A DNA stretch of 34,686 bases from Oceanobacillus caeni (GCF_019037185.1 NZ_JAHHXM010000033.1:1-34686); one strand, 5' to 3'; shown: positions 1-8,888, counted from the stretch's first letter. Translations and numbers: made by a program. The notes: generated from the sequence alone by a model not told the origin.

Positions 1-40
1 TAGCCGAAAAAGTGTACAAAAATAGAGTGCCGGAAATATT

Positions 41-95
41 GGTGTGAAAGACACACCGAGAAAAACTTGACACATACTTTTTCTATTATCTATTT
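41..95 (+). promoter_or_regulatory. possible moaC promoter with adjacent palindrome
   Basis: The first 158 bases contain no gene I can support. GGTGTG at 41-46 and CACACC at 52-57 form a perfect 6-bp inverted repeat with a 5-base centre. TTGACA at 67-72 is a perfect -35 box, but the AT-rich stretch downstream offers only a weak -10 (TATTTG at 91-96, 18-bp spacer). The palindrome lies just upstream of the -35 box, where an operator could sit. It does not fit the TGTGA-N6-TCACA pattern seen at the other promoters here. The role is inferred from position only. Confidence 0.3.
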
Positions 96-158
96 GAATT
101 TCAACATTTCTTAAGCTAAACTTAATATACGAATCTTAAATAGAGATAGGTGACAAAA

Positions 159-650
159 TTGACAGATTTCACACATTTTAATGAACATGGCCGGGCTAAA
201 ATGGTTGATATTTCGGATAAGAAAGAAACAGCACGAAAAGCCATTGCTAGATCTAGTATCCAAATGAAAAGAATCGTTTATGAAAATATCACAGAACAAA
301 AAAATAAAAAAGGAGATGTTTTGTCTGTCGCTCAAGTTGCAGGTATAATGGCCGCAAAACAAACATCTACTTTAATACCGATGTGTCATCCCATTCCAAT
401 AAGTGGAGTGGATTTATCATTTGAATGGACTAACATCGAAAATGATACATACGAACTTATGATTAATGTCGAAGTAAAAACAGTAGGGAGTACAGGTGTT
501 GAAATGGAAGCATTAACAGCAGCTTCTGTTACTGCATTAACTGTATACGACATGTGTAAAGCCGTTGACAAAGGGATGATTATTGGACAAACCTACCTTC
601 TTGAAAAAAGTGGAGGGAAAAGCGGAAATTTTAAAAGAGAAAATAATTAA
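159..650 (+). CDS. moaC: cyclic pyranopterin monophosphate synthase MoaC
   Basis: MoaC acts after MoaA in the first step of molybdenum cofactor synthesis, converting 3',8-cyclo-7,8-dihydro-GTP to cyclic pyranopterin monophosphate in the cytoplasm. The protein opens with [18 protein letters not shown] and carries the family motifs [23 protein letters not shown] and [20 protein letters not shown], including the conserved catalytic Lys/His region. I place the start at the TTG at 159, not the GTG at 150. AGGTGA at 148-153 is a Shine-Dalgarno site five bases before the TTG, and the resulting N-terminus matches the length of Bacillus MoaC (163 aa). The gene stands apart from the moaA operon and converges on modB, with which it shares a terminator. 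Confidence 0.95.
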   Translation: MTDFTHFNEHGRAKMVDISDKKETARKAIARSSIQMKRIVYENITEQKNKKGDVLSVAQVAGIMAAKQTSTLIPMCHPIPISGVDLSFEWTNIENDTYELMINVEVKTVGSTGVEMEALTAASVTALTVYDMCKAVDKGMIIGQTYLLEKSGGKSGNFKRENN

Positions 651-679
651 AACTGGAATAGCTTATTCCAGTTTTAATT
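645..679. terminator. bidirectional terminator between moaC and modB
   Basis: A perfect 16-bp inverted repeat (645-660 and 664-679) surrounds a 3-base loop GCT. The outer part of the stem is A/T-rich, giving a run of T on either strand. It overlaps the stop codons of both convergent genes, so one hairpin can end both transcripts. Confidence 0.85.
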
Positions 680-1337
680 ATTGATCTGGTTTCATTCGAT
701 TAATGATCAAAAGCAATACAAATGAAAAACTTATACTAACAAGAACGTAGTACCAGGCGATGCTTCTAGCTCCAGTTTCTATTGCAAGATATATAGCTGT
801 CGGGATAGTTTGCGTTTTTCCTGGTATATTTCCTGCAAACATTAATGTCGCACCAAACTCACCAAATCCCCTTGTAAAGCCAAGTACCAATCCAGTGACA
901 ATGGAGCGAGATGACAAAGGCAAAATAATCCTAATTAATACGGACCAATCATTTGCCCCATCCACCTTGGCTGCTCCAATAATAGTTTGATCTACTGATA
1001 AAAAACCTGTCTTAATAGATTGATAAATTAAAGGAAAAGCAACTACTAAAGCTGCAATAATAGCTGCTGTTGAAGTAAATAACACACTACCTCCAGTTAC
1101 CGTCTCAATGGCTTGTCCTACCCAACTGTTTTTACCAAATATTACAATGAGAAAGAAACCAATAACTGTTGGTGGTAATACCAATGGCAAGAAGAATATC
1201 GTCTCTATAATTGCCTTGCCTTTCCTGTCTTTCTGTATCATCCAAAAAGCTGAAACGACAGCTAATAGAAATGCAATTATTGTTGCTACGCTTGCTACAT
1301 AAAATGATAATTGAACGGGTTGCCATGACCATTGCAT
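678..1337 (-). CDS. modB: molybdate ABC transporter permease ModB
   Basis: ModB is the membrane channel of the molybdate importer. The 219-aa protein has about five to six hydrophobic helices and the binding-protein-dependent transport signature. The EAA loop is at about residues 120-142 (GAAKVDGANDW then LIRIILP), the site that docks the ATPase. The GFGEFGATLMFAGNIPGKTQT segment typical of ModB follows at about 155-175. The start ATG is preceded by AGGTGA at 7-base spacing. It is the last gene of a mobA-moaB-modA-modB run and converges on moaC. No ATPase gene modC lies in this operon or elsewhere in the window, so an unlinked or shared ATPase must energise it. Confidence 0.93.
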   Translation of the reverse strand: MQWSWQPVQLSFYVASVATIIAFLLAVVSAFWMIQKDRKGKAIIETIFFLPLVLPPTVIGFFLIVIFGKNSWVGQAIETVTGGSVLFTSTAAIIAALVVAFPLIYQSIKTGFLSVDQTIIGAAKVDGANDWSVLIRIILPLSSRSIVTGLVLGFTRGFGEFGATLMFAGNIPGKTQTIPTAIYLAIETGARSIAWYYVLVSISFSFVLLLIINRMKPDQ

Positions 1338-1373
1338 TTCTCTTTCACCTACTCTATTCGGTCCTTTTCATCC

Positions 1374-2168
1374 TCATTTTTGAACACTTATTGTAAATTG
1401 AAATCCATACTCTTCAAAAACTTTTTTAGCTGTTTCACTTGATATAAATTGATAATAGGTCTCTTTTGCTTTTAATTTAGCTTCATTTTCTTCGCCATTG
1501 TCAATAATTGCAGCATAATATTTGATTGGTGAGTGAATACTTTTGTCAAATTCCTGTAAAATATGAACGTTATCTGCCCGATTTACATCGCTTGAATATA
1601 CAATACCTACATCTGCTGCACCTTCACGAACTAATGTGAGAACTTGGGATACATCCTTTGTTGTAACAAGACGATTCTGCTTTTCTAATGTGTCCCATGC
1701 TCCTAAGTTTGTTAAAGTTTCTTGTGCATATGTACCTGCTGGAACTGCTTCTGGCGTGCCAATCGCAATAGTCCCCTCACCTGCTAAGAATGAATCAAAA
1801 GATGATACTTCCGCTTCATTTTCCGAAATAAGTACAAGATTATTGGAAAGGATAGCTTCCCCTTCCATTACCCTTTGCTGTTCTACTAATTTTTCATAAT
1901 CGATACTTGATGCCGATATAAATAAATCTATTGGTGCACCTTGTTCAATCTGCTTTCGTAGGGATCCGGAACCACCAAAATTGTATGAAATTTGAATTTC
2001 GGGATGCTCTTTTTCAAATGTATCTTGTAATTGCAGTAGAGCATCAGTTAAACTAGCAGCAGCCGAGATCGTTAATTCTATTTTCCCATCGCTGTCTTGC
2101 TCTTCAGATGAACATCCTGACAAGACAACCATTATTATAATCAAAATAAGTATGCTACATTTTTTCAT
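1374..2168 (-). CDS. modA: molybdate-binding lipoprotein ModA
   Basis: This is the extracellular molybdate receptor of the ABC importer. The N-terminus is a lipoprotein signal peptide (positively charged MKKC, hydrophobic core, lipobox LSGC with Cys19), as expected for a solute receptor in a Gram-positive cell. The mature domain has the ModA hallmarks: TISAAASLTDAL, NFGGSGSLRKQIEQGAP, DLFISAS and a C-terminal ADVGIVYSSD stretch. Its 264 aa match the family. AAGGAG lies 7 bases before the ATG. The gene is 14 bp downstream of moaB and 36 bp upstream of modB, so uptake genes are co-transcribed with cofactor genes. Confidence 0.95.
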   Translation of the reverse strand: MKKCSILILIIIMVVLSGCSSEEQDSDGKIELTISAAASLTDALLQLQDTFEKEHPEIQISYNFGGSGSLRKQIEQGAPIDLFISASSIDYEKLVEQQRVMEGEAILSNNLVLISENEAEVSSFDSFLAGEGTIAIGTPEAVPAGTYAQETLTNLGAWDTLEKQNRLVTTKDVSQVLTLVREGAADVGIVYSSDVNRADNVHILQEFDKSIHSPIKYYAAIIDNGEENEAKLKAKETYYQFISSETAKKVFEEYGFQFTISVQK

Positions 2169-2182
2169 GTTGCGGCTCCTTT

Positions 2183-2698
2183 TTAACGACCTATATCTTT
2201 ATGAATCTCTTTAACGATATGCCCTAACTCAGGTAAGATGATTTGTTCCATTGCTAGTGTAACCGCACCGGTCGATCCTGGAATTGAAAATATAACACAA
2301 TGATTCGCAACGCCACAAGTTGCTCTAGATAGAATACTCGCTGTGCCAATATCATGTTGAAAACTTAAATATCGGAATAATTCACCAAAGCCTGGCAGTT
2401 GTTTGTCAAATAATGGCTCAATCGATTCAATGGTTACATCACGATGAGAGATACCTGTCCCTCCATTTACAATAACTGCATCTATCTTTTCACTATAAAT
2501 CGCTTTTTCCACAGCTAGTCGTATTTGATCACCTTCATCAGGTACTATTTGATAAAGATTGACTTGATGATCATATTTTTGTAAAAATTCCTTTATTTTT
2601 TTACCACTTTTATCCGTAGTTTTAATTCTTGTATCACTAACCGTAATGACAGCACATGAAATATGTTGTGATGCATGTTTCCGATGATCTGCCAGCAT
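2183..2698 (-). CDS. moaB: molybdopterin adenylyltransferase MoaB (Mog-type)
   Basis: MoaB/Mog adenylylates molybdopterin with ATP to give MPT-AMP, the substrate for metal insertion by MoeA. The MoCF-binding fold is clear: AVITVSDTR near the N-terminus, VNGGTGISHRDVTIE (the GTG-x-x-RD signature), PGFGELFRYLSF, and SRATCGV followed by IPGSTGAVTLAM. I start at the ATG at 2698, eight bases after GGGAG. A GTG at 2707 in the same frame abuts the Shine-Dalgarno site and is less likely. It lies between mobA and modA in one tight unit. Confidence 0.94.
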   Translation of the reverse strand: MLADHRKHASQHISCAVITVSDTRIKTTDKSGKKIKEFLQKYDHQVNLYQIVPDEGDQIRLAVEKAIYSEKIDAVIVNGGTGISHRDVTIESIEPLFDKQLPGFGELFRYLSFQHDIGTASILSRATCGVANHCVIFSIPGSTGAVTLAMEQIILPELGHIVKEIHKDIGR

Positions 2699-2721
2699 CT
2701 TGAACACTCCCTATCCTCATT

Positions 2722-3315
2722 TTATTCTTCAGTTTCAATCCATTTCTCATAGTCCGATCTTCTATTTATATTATAAAAAGCCTTTTCTTCCTCCATCGAA
2801 ACATACTTTACTCTGCATTTTTTTAATAGCTCTTGAACAGATAATGTATTACTCTTGAGTTGAAGTTGAATAAGTCTTTTCACACGATAGTGATAGATGG
2901 AAAGGAGTGGTTGAATTTTACCCGAAACCACTGGGATTATGGCGTCAATATTTTTGTCCCTATGTAAAAGTAATGATTGGAATATATTTCCATTAATAAA
3001 GGGAACATCAATGGGAGAGATCACATACCAATCCCCTCGTATATATTCCATTCCACTAAAAATACCTGCTAAGGGGCCTAATCCCTCATACTCCTTCTTA
3101 TCTGTTATTATAGCAAAATTCACTTCTTGCTCATAAAGAAATTTACCTATTAGGGTTGGGTTCGTAACCAATACGAAAGAATCCACAACACTACTCAAAG
3201 CATCAATAGAGTATTGATAAAAATATTTTCCATCCTTCCTCGCAAAAGCTTTTGGAGAACCAAATCTTCTTGATTGCCCTCCAGAAAGTACAATACCTAT
3301 TATTTTATCTTTCAT
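2722..3315 (-). CDS. mobA: molybdenum cofactor guanylyltransferase MobA
   Basis: MobA transfers GMP from GTP to molybdopterin-Mo to form MGD, the dinucleotide cofactor needed by NarG-type enzymes. The nucleotide-binding signature GIVLSGGQSRRFGSPKA is at the N-terminus. EGLGPLAGIFSGM and VISPIDVPFI (metal-binding Asp region) follow in family order. About 197 aa is the usual size. The ATG at 3315 is favoured because GGGG lies upstream of it and the protein then begins directly before the first beta strand. An ATG at 3333 has no ribosome site. It is the first gene of the mobA-moaB-modA-modB unit and is divergent from fnr. Confidence 0.93.
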   Translation of the reverse strand: MKDKIIGIVLSGGQSRRFGSPKAFARKDGKYFYQYSIDALSSVVDSFVLVTNPTLIGKFLYEQEVNFAIITDKKEYEGLGPLAGIFSGMEYIRGDWYVISPIDVPFINGNIFQSLLLHRDKNIDAIIPVVSGKIQPLLSIYHYRVKRLIQLQLKSNTLSVQELLKKCRVKYVSMEEEKAFYNINRRSDYEKWIETEE

Positions 3316-3469
3316 AATAAAACCCCATTCCATATAAAAGATTCACAAATTCGTAACCGAAAAGTTCCAAAATCATTTTTATTCAATGATAAAATAATGG
3401 TAGGAAATTGTTAGTTATGCAGACTAATGATTCCATACGTTCCATTTGCAATCAAAGGAGATGAAAGAT

Positions 3470-4192
3470 TTGCAAACAAGTGTGTTATTAGATGCGAAAA
3501 CGGAAGAAGATTTAATTTCTCCAGATCTCCGGGCACTATTAAATTCCATCAGTACCCAAAAGGTGATGGATGAGGAAACCTATCTTTTCCATGAGGGTAC
3601 CGAAGCAGAAGAAATTTTTATCATTAAATCAGGACTCGTCCAAATCTCAAAGTTAACTGCCGATGGTAAAGAAATGATTTTACGAATTTGTAAACATAAC
3701 GATATTATTGGTGAATTAACTTTATTCTGTAATGACCCCAAATATATACTAAGTGCAAAAGTTATGGAACGTGGTGAGGTTCATGTTATACAGAAAGAAA
3801 TGTTAGAAAAGGCACTTATGACCAATAATGAGTTAACGTTTGAATATTTAAAATGGACCAGTAATCACATGAGAAAATATCAGTCCAAAATAAGGGATCT
3901 ATTATTAAACGGGAAGAAAGGTGCCTTATATTCCACCCTTATCCGTCTTTCCAATAGTTACGGAGTTGTAAAGGACGAAGGAATATTAATTGATCTAGTT
4001 TTAACTAATCAAGAATTAGCTAAATTTTGTGCCGCAACTCGGGAAAGTGTCAATAGAATGCTTGTTGAATTAAGAAAATTAGATGTTATATCAATGGATA
4101 AAAGTGGTAAAATACTATTAAAAGATATCGATTATTTACGAGCAAAAATAGGCTGTGAAAATTGCCCAATCGAAATATGCAATATTAATTAA
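3470..4192 (+). CDS. fnr: anaerobic regulator Fnr (4Fe-4S, B. subtilis type)
   Basis: Fnr is an oxygen-sensing activator of anaerobic respiration that binds TGTGA-N6-TCACA. The protein has an N-terminal cyclic-nucleotide-binding-like domain (about 20-130), a long dimerisation helix, and a C-terminal helix-turn-helix (LTNQELAKFCAATRESVNRML). The last residues hold C229-X2-C232-X4-C237, the spacing of the three cysteine cluster ligands of B. subtilis Fnr (227/230/235). Asp143 in SKIRD matches its fourth ligand Asp141. I start at the TTG at 3470, nine bases after AAAGGAG. This gives 240 aa and the expected +2 numbering offset. An upstream TTG at 3446 lacks a ribosome site. It sits alone between two divergent or convergent Moco units. 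The five FNR-type promoters in this window are its likely targets. Confidence 0.95.
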   Translation: MQTSVLLDAKTEEDLISPDLRALLNSISTQKVMDEETYLFHEGTEAEEIFIIKSGLVQISKLTADGKEMILRICKHNDIIGELTLFCNDPKYILSAKVMERGEVHVIQKEMLEKALMTNNELTFEYLKWTSNHMRKYQSKIRDLLLNGKKGALYSTLIRLSNSYGVVKDEGILIDLVLTNQELAKFCAATRESVNRMLVELRKLDVISMDKSGKILLKDIDYLRAKIGCENCPIEICNIN

Positions 4193-4198
4193 GAGATT

Positions 4199-4247
4199 AG
4201 AAAAACTCGCATTCACTAGTTCTTTAGCGAATGTGTTAGTTTTTCTT
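4199..4247. terminator. terminator after fnr, probably bidirectional with mobB
   Basis: AAAAACT plus CGCATTC (4201-4214) pairs with GAATGTG (4229-4235) plus AGTTTTT (4238-4244), with a two-base bulge and one G-U pair. On both strands the stem ends in a T run, so it can serve fnr and the opposing mobB operon. Confidence 0.75.
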
Positions 4248-4292
4248 ATACTTAGGCTTTTAACATTTTTACTTTGTCGGTTCACTTCCCGC

Positions 4293-4333
4293 TAACATTT
4301 TATATTTCCTAACGTATAAAATGTTATTTCTTT
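4293..4333 (+). terminator. second terminator between fnr and mobB
   Basis: TAACATTTTATA at 4293-4304 is a perfect 12-bp match to TATAAAATGTTA at 4315-4326, with a 10-base loop. It is followed on the + strand by a T-rich tail. The stem is AT-rich and so weaker than the first hairpin. On the - strand no T run follows. Confidence 0.55.
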
Positions 4334-4335
4334 TT

Positions 4336-4833
4336 TTATTCTTTTAATCTCATTTCTTTCCATATCCATTGGTAAATCCTTTCCATCTCTGTAATATGAA
4401 ATAAAGGAAAAGGACAGAAATTCTGTGTTAAAGGAATTCTACTGATGACAACCTTAATATTACTAACTTCTTCAACTAATCTAATGTCCTCTTCTTGACT
4501 TATTAGCACGATTTTTGGATATTTTTCCTTTTTAAATCCTTCGATTAATAATAAATCTACCTGCATGATTTTGTAAATTTCAATCATTTCACTTAGTTTC
4601 CAGTTTTTCTTGGATAATTGAAATAACCCATCTCCCTCTACACCTGCAATTAAAGATCCAGCACTCCGATGTTTTTCACTATCTGTACTACCTATTCCTT
4701 CTGGTACCCCACCATGGCCATGGTGTTTCAACGATGCTGTTCGAACTCCAATCGATGTAAAATACTCTATAAGTTTTGTTGTTAAGGTCGTTTTTCCACT
4801 ATTTTTATAGCCGACGATTTGTAAAACAAACAT
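4336..4833 (-). CDS. mobB: molybdopterin-guanine dinucleotide adapter MobB
   Basis: MobB is a small GTP-binding protein that assists MobA in MGD formation. The Walker A motif GYKNSGKTT is at residues 8-16, followed by the family's LKHHGHGG and GSTDSEKHRSAGS stretches and LLLIEGFKKEKYPKIVLI. Length 165 aa is normal. Its ATG directly follows the moaD stop codon (TAAATG), indicating translational coupling. It is the last gene of the moaA operon. Confidence 0.93.
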   Translation of the reverse strand: MFVLQIVGYKNSGKTTLTTKLIEYFTSIGVRTASLKHHGHGGVPEGIGSTDSEKHRSAGSLIAGVEGDGLFQLSKKNWKLSEMIEIYKIMQVDLLLIEGFKKEKYPKIVLISQEEDIRLVEEVSNIKVVISRIPLTQNFCPFPLFHITEMERIYQWIWKEMRLKE

Positions 4834-5067
4834 TTAACCACCACTAACTGGGGGAATAAATGCAACTGTATCTCCAGATTTAACAATATCATTTTCCATT
4901 GCATATTCTTCATTTATTGCCGTCATTACTTGGTCTAATTGTAATAGACCATATTCATTTTTTATTTTCTTTTTTAACTCCTTAACTGAGATGGATTCTT
5001 CCTCCAATTCCAGTTGATCCTTCCCTACCTTTTCTTGTAAATCAGCAAATAATAAAATATGAATCAT
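4834..5067 (-). CDS. moaD: molybdopterin synthase small subunit MoaD
   Basis: MoaD is the ubiquitin-like sulfur carrier that donates sulfur to precursor Z within molybdopterin synthase. The 77-aa protein ends in VSGG, the Gly-Gly tail that MoeB adenylates and which then carries the thiocarboxylate. The start ATG (MIHILLFADL) lies two bases after the moaE stop, with AAGGATG upstream. A longer in-frame reading upstream is only overlap with moaE. MoaE, MoaD and MobB are contiguous, so partner subunits are made together. Confidence 0.94.
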   Translation of the reverse strand: MIHILLFADLQEKVGKDQLELEEESISVKELKKKIKNEYGLLQLDQVMTAINEEYAMENDIVKSGDTVAFIPPVSGG

Positions 5068-5069
5068 CT

Positions 5070-5537
5070 TTACACATCCTTTATATTTGGACTTCCGCTT
5101 GGGTAGGCAGCGGTTTCCAATTGATCTCCTATCCATGTTTCGCCATCTTCCCAATGTTCCTTCTTCCATATCGGTACTATTTGTTTAATGCGTTCAATGG
5201 CATATTCATTTGCTTCGTATGCTGCTTTTCGATGTGGAGAAGACACAGCAATGACGACTGCAAGATCAGAAATATCTAGATGCCCAATACGATGAGTAAT
5301 AGCAACCTTTGTGTTGGGCCACTTTTCTTCTATTTCATCACCGATTTTAGTAAGCATTTTTACTGCCATTGGTTTATACGCCTGATATTTCAAATAGACG
5401 GTACGCTTTCCCTTCGTCCATTCACGTACAGTACCCATAAAAGTAGTAATAGCCCCTGCTTCTCTTCTTTTCACTTTTTCAATAATCGCTTCTACATCAA
5501 TAGGCTCTTCAACGATTTCAAATAATGAATCAGTCAT
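5070..5537 (-). CDS. moaE: molybdopterin synthase catalytic subunit MoaE
   Basis: MoaE forms a heterotetramer with MoaD and converts cPMP to molybdopterin. Family features in order: GAITTFMGTVRE, LKYQAYKPMA, ITHRIGHLDISDLAVVIAVSS, HRKAAYEANEYAIERIKQIVPIWKKE (with the catalytic Lys pair) and a C-terminal W-I-G-D segment. Length 155 aa is typical. The start overlaps the moeA stop by 8 bases. Confidence 0.95.
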   Translation of the reverse strand: MTDSLFEIVEEPIDVEAIIEKVKRREAGAITTFMGTVREWTKGKRTVYLKYQAYKPMAVKMLTKIGDEIEEKWPNTKVAITHRIGHLDISDLAVVIAVSSPHRKAAYEANEYAIERIKQIVPIWKKEHWEDGETWIGDQLETAAYPSGSPNIKDV

Positions 5538-6858
5538 ATTTTCTCTGACTCCTTCTCGTATTTACATCCATTGTTGTAAATTTTTCCATTGTAGTACCTT
5601 CTTGGTCTTCTAATAATATAACAGAAACCTCCATTCCAGCCTCATATCCACGTGTCCCCCCTGGTAGGACAATAAGAATATTAGCTTCAGCTAAAGAGGA
5701 AACAACGTTTGACTTGTCTAAACCGACCGGTGTTGCAACTAAACGACCACTTTCATAAGTTAAATGACCTCGAACAAAACGATCAAATGGATTGGGCTTA
5801 GGAAAATCAGACCCAAGAATGGCAACTTCTTTTTTCAAAAATGCATTTGTATGATGTAAGAAAGTTCGAATGATAGGTCGAGTATAAAGTTCAAAACCAA
5901 CATAGCAAGCAGAAGGATTTCCAGAAAGACCATATAATAGCTTTCCTTCTATTTCAGCAACCGTTGTTACACTCCCTGGTCTCATCCCAATTTTATTAAA
6001 TAAAACATTGGCATGTAGCTTGTTATATATTTCCGGTAAATAATCATAATCACCAACAGATACTCCACCTGTTGTTATTAAAATATCCACTTGACTCAGA
6101 GCATTTGCGACTTGGTTAAAGCATGTTTCAAACTCATCACTAAACTGACCAAAATAGATAGGCTCTCCACCCGCACGAATAATTTGTGATTGAACCATGA
6201 AAGCATTACTATTTCTAATTTTTCCTGGTTGTAACGGCTCATCAACACCTAATAATTCACTTCCAGTAGCTATGATTCCAATTTTAGGTTTCTTACTTAC
6301 TGGAACCTTTTTATAACCGAATGTCGCAAGTAACGCAACAATACCAGGATTAATAAAGGTACCCTTCCTAACAAGAGATGTTCCTTTTTTCGTATCTTCT
6401 CCGGTAAAAGAAATATTGTCACCGGACTTCACATTTCTTTTCAATTGGATAAAAGACTTATTATCATTCTCAAACTCTTTCACCACTTCAAACATAACAA
6501 CTGCATCACAACCATCGGGAATTTGTGCACCTGTCATGATCCGAACCACTTGACCTTCCGTTACTGTATCTTCAAAAACACTTCCTGCACCAATTTCTCC
6601 AACTACTTCTAACTCGATGGGATTGGCACTGGAAGCCGCTATTGTGTCTATAGAGCGTATAGCAAATCCATCGTATGGGGAACGATCAAATGGAGGTACA
6701 TGATGATCGGCGATTAAATCTTCTCCTAAAAAACGGCCATAACTGTCTTCTATCGGAACATATTCTACCTTTCCACTTGTTGCAAAGTTCATCACTCGGG
6801 AAATAGCTTCATTCACTTTTATTGGTTTTCTTCTTTCTACCACGTTATTCACCTTCAT
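5530..6858 (-). CDS. moeA: molybdopterin molybdenumtransferase MoeA
   Basis: MoeA inserts molybdate into adenylylated molybdopterin. The protein shows the standard four-domain order: N-terminal segment with AISRVMNFA, a domain II around DHHVPPFDRSPYDGFAI (conserved Asp/Ser/Tyr), the MoCF domain at about 185-330 (IGIIATGSELL, then ITTGGVSVGDYDYLPE and GLSGNPSACYVGFE), and a C-terminal beta domain. At 442 aa it is slightly long because of a charged tail (MEKFTTMDVNTRRSQRKYD) that overlaps moaE and has no obvious domain. The start overlaps the moeB stop by 4 bases. Confidence 0.95.
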   Translation of the reverse strand: MKVNNVVERRKPIKVNEAISRVMNFATSGKVEYVPIEDSYGRFLGEDLIADHHVPPFDRSPYDGFAIRSIDTIAASSANPIELEVVGEIGAGSVFEDTVTEGQVVRIMTGAQIPDGCDAVVMFEVVKEFENDNKSFIQLKRNVKSGDNISFTGEDTKKGTSLVRKGTFINPGIVALLATFGYKKVPVSKKPKIGIIATGSELLGVDEPLQPGKIRNSNAFMVQSQIIRAGGEPIYFGQFSDEFETCFNQVANALSQVDILITTGGVSVGDYDYLPEIYNKLHANVLFNKIGMRPGSVTTVAEIEGKLLYGLSGNPSACYVGFELYTRPIIRTFLHHTNAFLKKEVAILGSDFPKPNPFDRFVRGHLTYESGRLVATPVGLDKSNVVSSLAEANILIVLPGGTRGYEAGMEVSVILLEDQEGTTMEKFTTMDVNTRRSQRKYD

Positions 6859-7862
6859 CCTGCTAACTGATAATAGATACTTTTCGCTTTTTCAATAGAA
6901 TTGGTCCCATGTATTAACGTTCTACCATCTTGAAAGAAAACAAGTCGATAAGACTCATATTCAATAGAAATTAAAAAGTCATTTACTTTTACTGGCGCAA
7001 TTCTTTCCAAACGTTCTTTTAATAGATTTAAATTTTGCTTTTGGGATGTCCTAATTTGAACTGTATTTCTTCCACAAAGCACTTCTGATTTGGTTGTAGA
7101 TTGATAATCTAAAGCTGGATAATTTGGATTTTCTCCACAAGCTGGGCAAGTCTGTTTTTTCGCCCTATCTACCTTCATCATATGGTAGTGATTATTCCAT
7201 AAATCAAAAGTAACTAGTGAGGTACGTAGAGATTTTTGATTTTCGATTAAAATTTTTAGGGCTTCTGTTGTTTGATGAGCAACTACCATCTGAACTGCAG
7301 GTGAAATAATGCCGACTGAATCACATGTAGCTCCGGAAACGGGAATTGCATCTAGTAAACATCTTAGACATGGTGTTTGATTAGGTAAAATCGTATAACT
7401 CATTCCCGTACTTCCTACACATGAACCAAAAATCCAGGGAATAGAATACTTTTGTAACATATCATTAAGTAAAAACCGGGTATCAAAATTATCGGTTGCA
7501 TCCATAACCAAATCGATACCTGTTAATAAAGGTTCCAGAGACGTTACCGAGGCATCCATGACATGTGCTTCTATGTCAATCTCTGAATTAATCTCTTGTA
7601 ATCTTTTCTTTGCTGCAATAGCTTTTGGTATTTGGTTGTAGACATCTTGTTCTGTATATAGTTGCTGTCTTTGTAAATTACTTATTTCCACATAATCCCG
7701 ATCAATCAGTGTTAATTTACCTACACCAGCACGAGCTAAGTTATCTGCGTTTGCGGAACCAAGAGCGCCACAACCAAGAATAAGCACATGTTTTTCGGAT
7801 ATTTTTTGTTGTCCTACTTTTCCAATTGGCTTAAATAACATTTGCCGTGAATATCTTTCCAT
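6855..7862 (-). CDS. moeB: molybdopterin-synthase adenylyltransferase MoeB (ThiF family)
   Basis: MoeB adenylates the MoaD C-terminus with ATP before sulfur transfer. The E1-like fold is clear: ERYSRQMLF at the N-terminus, nucleotide-binding GCGALGSANADNLARAGVG, an R-finger region SNLQRQQLY, the DATDNFDTRFLLND motif, and SGATCDSVGI with the family's conserved catalytic-site Cys. Two CxxC pairs (CLRC, CPAC) form the structural zinc site. At 335 aa it carries about 90 extra residues after the core; this tail has no rhodanese active-site loop I can recognise. It follows moaA by 15 bp. Confidence 0.92.
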   Translation of the reverse strand: MERYSRQMLFKPIGKVGQQKISEKHVLILGCGALGSANADNLARAGVGKLTLIDRDYVEISNLQRQQLYTEQDVYNQIPKAIAAKKRLQEINSEIDIEAHVMDASVTSLEPLLTGIDLVMDATDNFDTRFLLNDMLQKYSIPWIFGSCVGSTGMSYTILPNQTPCLRCLLDAIPVSGATCDSVGIISPAVQMVVAHQTTEALKILIENQKSLRTSLVTFDLWNNHYHMMKVDRAKKQTCPACGENPNYPALDYQSTTKSEVLCGRNTVQIRTSQKQNLNLLKERLERIAPVKVNDFLISIEYESYRLVFFQDGRTLIHGTNSIEKAKSIYYQLAG

Positions 7863-7877
7863 CTACTTGTTCCCTTT

Positions 7878-8888
7878 CTATCCGCCAATATAAGACATTT
7901 CAATTTTGCTTCTACTTTTTGCTGATTCTTCTGTCCGTTCATCGGAATATCGGTCCGTACGATTATTCCATATACGTATCACTTCATCTTTAATCTCCAG
8001 ATCCGATTTATCCGAACGTAAAAGCTCTCGAAAATCAAACCCATTTTCAGCAAATAAGCAAGTATACATTTTTCCATCCGCTGCAATTCTTGCTCTTGTA
8101 CAAGTAGAACAAAATGATTCCGAAACAGAAGTGATAAAACCTACTTCTGTATTCGTTCCTACATAACGATAACGTTTAGCAACTTCACCAAGATAATCCG
8201 GATCAACTGGTTCCAAGTCAAATTGTTCGTTTAACTGTTCGTAAATTTGTTTTTTCGTAATAACTTTACTAAAATCCCAGGAATTTGTTTGTCCGACATC
8301 CATAAATTCAATGTATCTTAATATGATTCCTTGTTCTTTAAAATAAGCCGCCATAGGAACAACCTGGTGATCATTCATTCCTTTTTTAACGACCATATTC
8401 ACTTTCACTTCAAGTCCAACTTCTTTTGCTTTCTGGATCCCTTTAAGAACACGTTCCGGTCCTACACCACTATCATTAATAGATTTGAATAATTCGTCAT
8501 CTAATGCATCCAAACTTACATTGACACGCTTAAGTCCAGCTTCTTTTAATTTTTCAGCTAAATGACCTAATAAAGAACCATTTGTTGTTAATCCGATGTC
8601 TTCCAACTGATCGATTTTGGTTAATTTACTAATTAATGTTGGCAAATCCCTTCTCATAAGGGGCTCTCCACCGGTTAATCTAATTTTTCTAACACCTAGA
8701 TCTACAAAAATTTTAGCTAACCGCTCTATTTCTTCAAAGCTTAATAATTGTTCTCTAGGCATAAATACAAAATCCCTGCCAAAAATCTCTTTCGGCATAC
8801 AATAGGTGCATCTAAAATTACAACGATCAATAACAGAGATACGAAGATCCTTTAACGGGCGACCGAATTTATCTGTAATAACTGACAC
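7878..8888 (-). CDS. moaA: GTP 3',8-cyclase MoaA
   Basis: MoaA is the radical SAM enzyme that starts Moco synthesis from GTP. The N-terminal 4Fe-4S motif is CNFRCTYC (C-X3-C-X2-C). GGEP ([12 protein letters not shown]) and the SAM-binding strands follow. The C-terminal second cluster is CSTC-X13-C ([18 protein letters not shown]), and the protein ends in the conserved Gly-Gly (SYIGG). The GTG start has AAAGGAG 9 bases upstream. It is the first gene of moaA-moeB-moeA-moaE-moaD-mobB. No FNR box is visible in its ~140-bp upstream gap. Confidence 0.96.
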   Translation of the reverse strand: MSVITDKFGRPLKDLRISVIDRCNFRCTYCMPKEIFGRDFVFMPREQLLSFEEIERLAKIFVDLGVRKIRLTGGEPLMRRDLPTLISKLTKIDQLEDIGLTTNGSLLGHLAEKLKEAGLKRVNVSLDALDDELFKSINDSGVGPERVLKGIQKAKEVGLEVKVNMVVKKGMNDHQVVPMAAYFKEQGIILRYIEFMDVGQTNSWDFSKVITKKQIYEQLNEQFDLEPVDPDYLGEVAKRYRYVGTNTEVGFITSVSESFCSTCTRARIAADGKMYTCLFAENGFDFRELLRSDKSDLEIKDEVIRIWNNRTDRYSDERTEESAKSRSKIEMSYIGG

